This document shows positions 57,270-64,000 of a stretch of DNA of 64,000 nucleotides, in pieces. Source of the stretch: Nereocystis luetkeana (Eukaryota; Sar; Phaeophyceae; Laminariales; Laminariaceae); contig JARUPZ010000008.1 in the NCBI GenBank assembly GCA_031213475.1, positions 8,962,388 through 9,026,387 of the forward strand. Reading direction: 5' to 3'. Position numbers and translations under genes: made by a program. The number at the start of each line of letters is the position of its first letter. The stretch's first letter is position 1. The notes beneath the pieces were generated by a model. The model saw nothing but the letters and a program-made list of their open reading frames with translations, ran no database searches and was not told the DNA's origin.

Positions 57270-58285
57270 AGAACCTCCTCGTATATAGCCCGGCAGCCGC
57301 CCTGGGACGCGCTCGGTATAACAATAGACAACGCGGGATGATGTTGTCCGATACTCCCCGGACGTTTTTTCTTTCATTTCATATATACCGGTATTTATTT
57401 ACGGATATTACCGCCACAGCTGAGGGTTCGACCGATCGATTGGTTGATACTCGACTTTGCAAGCTTGCGTCATGTATGTATGCACCGGGCGCGCTTGCTC
57501 TTTTTTTTGGGTTTGCTCATCAGTATAAAATACTGTTGCTTGTTAATCTCACATTAACTCAACACCAAAAAATATATAGAAAAAATATATAGGTATACTT
57601 ATAATAATCTTGTGGTCACAGCAGTACTACTGCAGTAGTCCGACACAAGAACTCGGTTTCTGATTCGGGGAAATACTCGTAGTGCAAATATCTTGCAGAA
57701 CAATTAGTCATCAGTCCCCCCCTCCCCCCCCCCCCGACAAGAAGAGGATGGGATTAATAGCGGAATTTTTTTTAGGTAATATGTGGAAACAACAACAACA
57801 TTATAACCCATCTGTTGGAGGTGTCTCTATTATTCAGGAATAGTATAGGAGCGGTGCTCCGTCCCGGAAGGGATGCGAGGCCAAAATGGTCTATGATGGC
57901 TCTCGGCATTCAACAAAACGAGTACGCCGCCCCCCCCCTTGCACAATGGGCAAGAGAAGAACCAGAAGCGCGTCTGTTTACTGGGGACACTACACGTGCG
58001 TATGCGCGTTTTAACAGCACTTCCAGACGGTGCCCACAAGGCGCCGATAAACGCCTCCTCCAACCGCACGGAAAGCGGGCCACGCTATATATACTGTCTG
58101 CTGTGGCCCTCATATATAACAACCGTTTGATGCTGACAGCAGACTCCACAAGGGTTCAGTGTAATGTTTCCGGCCGGACTTGCGTGTGAGAGGGGTCGGG
58201 GTCGGCGTTATAGGGTCAGGCCCGAGGTCATGGTTCTAGAACATTCTATTAGTAGAGCATTAACCCTCGTTTTAGGGGACAAACT

Positions 58286-58392
58286 ATTACGGGGGACCAT
58301 AGTTTATAGGACCAAATATTGTTAGTAGAAACGGTTAAATATTTAGGTTTTTGTGTATACCACAGGTCCTACTAACTATGGCCCCCCGTAAT
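58286..58392 (+). mobile_element. Family 1 MITE nested in a family 2 remnant
   Basis: Intact ends and core. It is immediately preceded at 58260-58284 by TTAACCCTCGTTTTAGGGGA, a family 2 fragment. Confidence 0.9.
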
Positions 58393-58765
58393 ATTGATCA
58401 ATAATAATATTGATAGGAGGAACTTAGGGCGGGAAATTTATTGCAGCATCGAAAGTAAAAAAGGTTAGGTCGGGTCGGCCGAGAAAAAACAACAAGAAAC
58501 GCACACAGGTATCGATACGTGATGTGCATATACATCGCCAACCATGTGGTATTTTCCCATGTTACAATATGCGAACCAGATACTCGCACCTGCTTTTATA
58601 TCAAAAACGCATTTACGTACATAGGCGTCTGTCACTGGTAGGTAATGTACGTTCCGCTCTGATCGTTAATATGAGCACCATTTGGAACCTGATAAAAATA
58701 CCAAACGTGTATTATATTCCCGGCCAGAGTTGGTACTTTTTTATTGTTGGGGAACGGCCAATCAT

Positions 58766-58872
58766 ATTACGGGGGACCATAGTAAATAAGACCAAATATT
58801 GTCAGTAAAAATACGTAGATATATAGGTTTTCGTGTGTACCGTAGGTCCTATTTACTGTGGTCCCCCGTAAT
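58766..58872 (+). mobile_element. Family 1 MITE
   Basis: Ends ATTACGGGGGACC and GGTCCCCCGTAAT. The core differs slightly (AATACGTAGATATATAGG). Confidence 0.9.
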
Positions 58873-59136
58873 AGCCGTAACAACAACACGAGCGAAAAGA
58901 AATGCGTTTCCGACTCTATGATGAAAAACATTTTTCGAACGATACATACAACAGAACCGACATTTACAGCTGCTGTTGTAAGGAATTCACACCATGATCA
59001 CTCAGGGGTTACTCATATATATATATGCAATGTCGCGCTGCTTGCAATGCAATCGTCTTTTTCGCAACAAGCAAAAACGAAAAAAGAAAAAAAAAAAAAG
59101 CGGCGAACATTCACGCCAGTTACAGCAGTGGTAGCT

Positions 59137-59243
59137 ACTACGGGGGACCATAGTTAACACGACCTATAGTAGACATAAAAACCTATATGTTTGACCATTT
59201 TTACTAACAATATTTGGTCCTGTTAACTATGGCCCCCCGTAAT
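59137..59243 (-). mobile_element. Family 1 MITE upstream of copy D
   Basis: Ends ACTACGGGGGACC and GGCCCCCCGTAAT with a reverse core. It lies about 320 bp upstream of the copy D start codon, possibly within its promoter region. Confidence 0.9.
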
Positions 59244-59535
59244 AGTTGGTGGCAAGTGGCAGTATCGCACCACTCTTAAAACGCACTGCCGCCCGCTCGG
59301 TACGTTACGAAGTGTTTATTCAATTGAATACGTACTCCTTACGCCGTTTAAGTTCAACTATACACAAGAGAGCGCGGGCCTCTCTGCACTTGCGCCTCAT
59401 TTTCCTGTCTGACTGTTGGACGCTCCTTTAAATCTGTAGCCGAACAAGTTGCGCAAGAAGACTAACAACGACCACGCGCCTCCTCCGCTTTCCGCACCAC
59501 TCCCTCCACAAAATCAACCGCGCAGATCCTGACGT

Positions 59536-59545
59536 CGAAACAGCG
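59536..59545 (+). promoter_or_regulatory. Conserved leader motif upstream of copy D
   Basis: CGAAACAGCG lies 19 bp before the ATG. The same 10-mer is at 1918-1909 (minus), 16 bp before the copy A ATG, and CGAAACACCG is at 35443-35452 before copy C. It may be part of a shared 5' UTR or core promoter, or simply inherited leader sequence. Confidence 0.35.
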
Positions 59546-59564
59546 TATATTCTACAGTATCAAG

Positions 59565-62500
59565 ATGTCGAAGGCCCTTGGAAAAGTTGCCCTTATGAGC
59601 ATGCTCGCTCTCAAGCTAGCCGCCGCGGCAGACACCGAGTCGCCGAACGACCCCATCCCCAAGCCGGAGTGCGACTCGAGTCAGACGGTATCGATCCGAT
59701 ACTCCTCCGGATCCGCGCGCCTGTACCTCGAGTCTGGCGACGGCAGCACCCGCGGCGGCTGTGTCACACTGAGACAGATCTGGGAAGACCGGGGGGGTAA
59801 GGAGCCGTTGTACGCCGTCGACCCCGACACCGGCGATGTCAGCGACACAGTGACCGGGACGTGGTTGCTCACCGAGGAGCTGTTCGTGGAAGACGGCATA
59901 ACGCTGCAGGTAAGCCGGCTGATATTCCCTTGTCCGTGTATATATGAATGTGCCACACACGCGTTGGTTCGTTAAACTCTTTTTTTTTTCAAGATGCATG
60001 TGTGTGTATCCAGGCTCGATCGCGAATGCCCCCCTTTGCAAAATGCTTGGTGCCGACGCTTGAAATCCTCCATTTGTCGCCCGCAACCGATGACGCCCGA
60101 TCACCCGCCAATGATTAACATGACCCCGTCCAAAGGCAGACTATCGTGCTTTGCCCCACGCTATTAATACTGGGGACCATCGCAAATAGGACTAAATATT
60201 GTACGCAAAAAAAGAGCGAAATATATAGATTTTCGTCGGTACCGTGGGTCCTAGTTAATGTAGCCCCCCCCCCCCCCCCCGTGATGCCATCACCCAGGAT
60301 CCGGGAACTCATTCGTTCGATATTGCGTCCCATCGACGAAATAAACCAGGCGCGGGTGAAAACTTGTTCGATATCATATCCCAGCAACGAAAAAGGCCAA
60401 CCAACCATTTAGCAATACGGTGATGAAACACCCCCGGGCCTTTCCGCTCTTGTTTGGCGTTCAGGTGCATGGCGCCTCCGCCGGCGGCGATGCCGACGAG
60501 CTGCGTCTCCTCAGCACTAAGGACACATTCATCAACCTGCGCGCTCACGGCGGAAGCCTCGACTTCTTGAGCACCAAGGTGAAAAAAAAAAAAGGTGTAA
60601 AATCTGCTGCGTGTTTTTTGCGTGTGTACCTCGCAAACCAACCATACCGCACCCCGGTGTAGTTTCCAAAAAGTACGGTTCATTCGAGCGGATGGGTTTG
60701 CCACCGCCACCACGAGAGCCCCCTTCAGATGTTAGACGTGCCTCTGGACTGTCGTCGGCATGAGCTGTCACCCATCACCCAGCCGACTATTAATAGGCGC
60801 ACCTGCAATATATCGGCCGTCCAAACATCGGAGCGCAACGTTTTACAGTGTATCTCGTTGGCGGTTGTGGAGTGGAAGGGCCCGATCCCACCCCGGACAT
60901 CCGAGAGAGGTGTAGTTGGTTTGGTCGTTTTCTTGTTCTGCTTTCCGCCGCCGCAATGCTAAATCCGGTTTCGTTTAATTGCTTCGAGTTATCCTTCGAA
61001 GGAAGACCCGCCTTGCTCCCTGCCTTCTTTGAAAGCGGAGGTAGAGGCAATCGATAAGTCGCCCTCTGTCTTTCCCTCGTGCGACGCCAGTCCTGGCATT
61101 GTGCTTAATTAACGTGTCACTTTCTCCCGTCGCCTGTATGACGTACCAGGTGTTCTCGTGGGATACCTCCACCAACTCCCCCGACGAAGACGAGACCGAC
61201 GGTCGGTCGTACATCAGCGCCGTCTCGGAGAAGCTTGACGGGCAGACGTGCCTTGGCAGGGCCAAGAAAGAAATGGGAGAGGCGCGGATGGACATCGAGG
61301 ACAGCGAGATGGGATACCTCGGGTACCACGACAGCGAGAGCTATGGCCTCACGTGGAAGGTGCGTCACATTCACGGTTTACAGCCAAAGGGATAATAAGA
61401 CGCGGCGTGGTACAATGCCATGCCTGTAGAAGCAAGTGAGCCGAACTGCAGTTGCAGTACTGCTGTAGCTAATTCGACCGAATGCGGCAAAATGCGCCTT
61501 TGATCAGTTTCGGTATTCCACTGATCCAGACATTTTTATCGTTGCGTGGTTGTTCCCAACCCGTCTGATGAACTCCCCGCAATCAACCACGTTCGTTTCC
61601 CATCAACAATATGATCGGTCCAGGTCCGCGGGTTCTGCACGGACAAGAGCAATCCGGAAGTGTTCGACGATTCCAACGTGTACGGCAATATCTACGACTC
61701 GGACATCCACCACATGAACTTCGGGGTCTACACGTACGGCCACCAGCAGGGAGACTGGAGGAGGAACAAGATGCACGACAACTCCGGCTACGGGTTCGAC
61801 CCCCACGACGACAGCGACTTCTTGACCATCCACGACAACGAGGTCTACAACAACGGGTACCACGGCATCATCGCCTCCAAGCGCTGCAACGGGGTTTCCA
61901 TCCAGGTGCGTTTTGTTTACACGCTGCCCTCAATTTGTACCCCGGCTGTATGTACCGCAATAAGAGCAGTCGTGCTGAGCCTGGGTGTTTCCCGGGTTGT
62001 TTTCCCATTCGGGGAGTTTAGGTTCCAGGTGGCATTATCTTTTGATGTATCAAAGAGACGGCTAGTGCCCCACTTCGACATCATCCGTCGCAGATATCAG
62101 TTGTACCTCACCACGGTACGTGTTACGTCGCTATCGCCCCCCCTGAACCCCACCCAAGCCGTCCCCTCCCCTCCCTTCCCATCTCATTCCCCGCCTGGTT
62201 GTTCGTGAAACCCTCCAATGTTTCCTGAATACCGATGACTGTCAGGGAAACGAGGTGTACGGCGGTGCCGAGACGTCTGCCGGCATCTTCCTTCACCGGA
62301 GCAGCGACGACGCAATTGTCAAAGGTGAGCAGCATGCTCTTGTGCCACGTTTTGGGTGCTTGTACCACGTTTTGGGTGCAAGCGTCGACCCACCTTGTAC
62401 CGTGTTTATAGACTCGCAGCTTGCTGCATATATTTGTGACTGGCGAAGCCTAACGATAATGGGCGCGAAACATAAGCATTACTACTTTTGGGCATATTCT

Positions 62501-63249
62501 CTTCCACATACGAGCTTTTGTATCAAGTGGCTGTATGTTCAATCTCGTCTGTCCTCCTTCGACCACATGCCAATTTTCCTTTCGCTCCAGGCAACTACGT
62601 CCACGACAACGGCGACGCTGGCCTGGCGATGCTGGAGTCTTTCAACGCCGATGTGTCCGACAACACCTTCGAGGACAACAAGTACGGCATCAGGTTCTCC
62701 GTGGGATGCGGCGACAACGTCTTCTCCAACAACCTCATCAGTGGCTCCTACAAGTGAGAAAACACTGTCAATAGAAATCAGTCAATGCTCCTGATCACAG
62801 CCCCCCTCCGTTTGTCCTCAGACCTCGTAAAGTTTGTTGGCTCCGCCGAGTTTCGTTTACATGCTCGGAGTCGCATGAAGTCGAGTGTATCTAACGGTAT
62901 TTTTCGACCACCCCCGAATCTCTCGCTTTTACCGCCTGCCCTGACCAGGTACAACACCTTCTCGTACCTTGGTTCCGACGCGCCCGATGTGGTCGACTCC
63001 GGACGGTCCCAGAACAACATCTTCCAGGACAACACCATCGTCGGCGGTGACGAGAGCATCAAGCTCAAGGAGGCCGACGGCACCCAGTTCATCGACAACA
63101 AGTTCGAGGATGCCACCACCATCCGCTTCGATGACGCCACGGGAATAATCATGTCGGGCAACACCGGCCTCGATGACGTCGAGCTGAAGGTCGCCAACGG
63201 CGCCTGTTTCGACGAAGCTTCCGACGCCGATTTCACCCCCACCTGCTAA
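59565..63249 (+). CDS. Mannuronan C5-epimerase, copy D (complete, 497 aa)
   Basis: Seven exons: 59565-59909, 60465-60578, 61150-61359, 61624-61905, 62246-62324, 62591-62753 and 62949-63249. They join to 497 residues with GT-AG introns and phases 0,0,0,0,1,2. Residues 1-21 (MSKALGKVALMSMLALKLAA...) are a signal peptide. The mature protein is a right-handed parallel beta-helix, seen as repeated N-x-V/I-x-x-N turns such as GNIYDSDIHH, HDNEVYNNGYHG and DNTFEDNKYG. The AlgG-like catalytic DPHD is at 282-285 and a conserved SKRCNG arginine near 310 fits the substrate site of that family. It is the most compact copy and the closest paralogue of A. Intron 1 contains a degenerate family 1 element. Another family 1 MITE begins about 10 bp after the stop, so the 3' UTR very probably contains it. 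The 5' leader shares CGAAACAGCG with copy A, about 20 bp before the ATG. Confidence 0.95.
60163..60285 (+). mobile_element. Degenerate family 1 MITE, intron 1 of copy D
   Basis: The left arm retains CTGGGGACCAT and AGGACTAAATATTGT. The right arm is GGGTCCTAGTTAATG, then an expanded poly-C run and GTGAT. Confidence 0.7.
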
Positions 63250-63258
63250 TATTTTACT

Positions 63259-63368
63259 ATTGCGGGGGACCATAGTGAATAGCCCCAAATATTGTCAGTA
63301 AAAATGGTTAAACTAAAAAAAGGTTTTTGTGTATACCATAGGTCCTATTGACTATGGTCCCCCGTAAT
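63259..63368 (+). mobile_element. Family 1 MITE in the 3' UTR region of copy D
   Basis: It starts about 10 bp after the stop codon. Ends are ATTGCGGGGGACC and GGTCCCCCGTAAT. A transcript of copy D would contain this near-perfect hairpin unless it ends immediately. Confidence 0.92.
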
Positions 63369-63590
63369 AGGAAGCTATAAAAAGCTGGTTGTCCCCTCTC
63401 CTGCGTAAAACAAGCGTTTTTCGTCTTTCTTGTATCAGTGGTATACACACACCCGTCACCCGTTGTGCGTTGAATATATTTTTGTTTTTTTTTGTGTTGA
63501 TTGGTGTTCCCGATATATGTTGTGTGCTGAGTGGTGGGGGTGGTTTGTTGAATCTTCGTGTGTAGTCCTCACGCTGTACTTGTTTATGGA

Positions 63591-63836
63591 GAGGACTGCG
63601 CCACGCGGTGCGGATTTTGGGAATATGTGACCCACGCACCTCTACCGGAGTCAGTCCGCATGTAGACACCGATTTTTGTTGTTGTTTGTGAGCGTTGGCC
63701 TTCGGACACTTTTGTCACGGAAACCGCCACGCGGGCAGGCCTTGTCTCGCCTTGGCAGATCAAGCGCCTTTTTATTTAATGATCGCCCAGCCTTCGCAGA
63801 GTACACACGGTGCGTTTTCGCGACCCGTGCTTTGGT
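63591..63836 (+). repeat. 3' flank of copy D, homologous to the 3' flank of copy C
   Basis: Counterpart of 42834-43113, with the same order of short conserved blocks. It contains no convincing ORF. It is probably 3' UTR or downstream sequence inherited with the gene duplication. Confidence 0.65.
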
Positions 63837-64000
63837 GGCGGCGGACATAACATCCATATATACATATGTGCCAATCTCAGTCTTAGTCCACCCACCCAGT
63901 ATGTCGTATGGACTCAATCGGGAGCATGTTTTTAGTTTTTAAGAGAGTCTGTTTCTCGCGGGGGGGGGGGGGGGTGAGGTGTGTTCGGACTGTAACTACG

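Overview
The window looks like nuclear DNA of a brown alga, most likely Ectocarpus or a close relative. The only protein genes I can build with confidence are four paralogous, intron-rich genes for secreted mannuronan C5-epimerases. These enzymes convert D-mannuronate to L-guluronate in alginate, the main brown-algal wall polysaccharide. Long introns, UTR-like flanks, TTAGGG-type repeats inside transposons and a very high density of small DNA transposons fit that assignment. I see no bacterial-style operons, CRISPR arrays or rRNA genes, and no convincing functional tRNA gene.

Layout: copy A (minus, 1-1892, cut by the left edge), a 20.7 kb repeat-filled spacer, copy B (minus, 22633-28289), a 7.2 kb divergent spacer, copy C (plus, 35476-42390), a 17.2 kb repeat-filled spacer, and copy D (plus, 59565-63249). 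The cluster is therefore two outward-facing pairs: A and B to the left, C and D to the right. B, C and D each have seven exons with identical intron positions and phases (0,0,0,0,1,2). Copies A, C and D are close to each other and B is the most diverged. B, C and D all keep the DPHD catalytic motif on a right-handed beta-helix scaffold; that exon of A is outside the window.

The rest is mostly a record of mobile DNA. Family 1 is a ~107 bp palindromic MITE (TA target, terminal repeat beginning TTACGGGGGACC) with about 25 copies. Family 2 is a ~95 bp palindromic element starting CCCTTTTAG and flanked by TTAA, piggyBac-like. Family 3 is a ~250 bp element with ends AGGGTCATTCTTATCGGAGAG, including a tail-to-tail pair forming a 0.5 kb fold-back. 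Family 4 is a dispersed repeat with an AAT-rich tail. Family 5 is a ~325 bp element with terminal inverted repeats, 8-bp target duplications (hAT-like) and telomere-type TTAGGG repeats inside. There is a tRNA-derived SINE (four copies plus fragments) and one decayed LINE reverse transcriptase. Tandem and segmental duplications lie at 6.9-8.8 kb, 13.0-14.5 kb and 32.8-34.6 kb, and microsatellites are abundant.

The most interesting observations are: (i) a family 1 MITE that abuts exon 6 of copy C and supplies the 3' splice region, including a TACTAAC branch-site match; (ii) a 9-bp motif TACCAGGTA/TACCTGGTA, found about 26 times against roughly 0.5 expected, which appears as 11-13 bp presence/absence insertions between duplicated segments and inside MITE copies, suggesting an undescribed micro-insertion process; (iii) telomeric repeats carried by a hAT-like MITE; and (iv) natural empty sites that define transposon targets.
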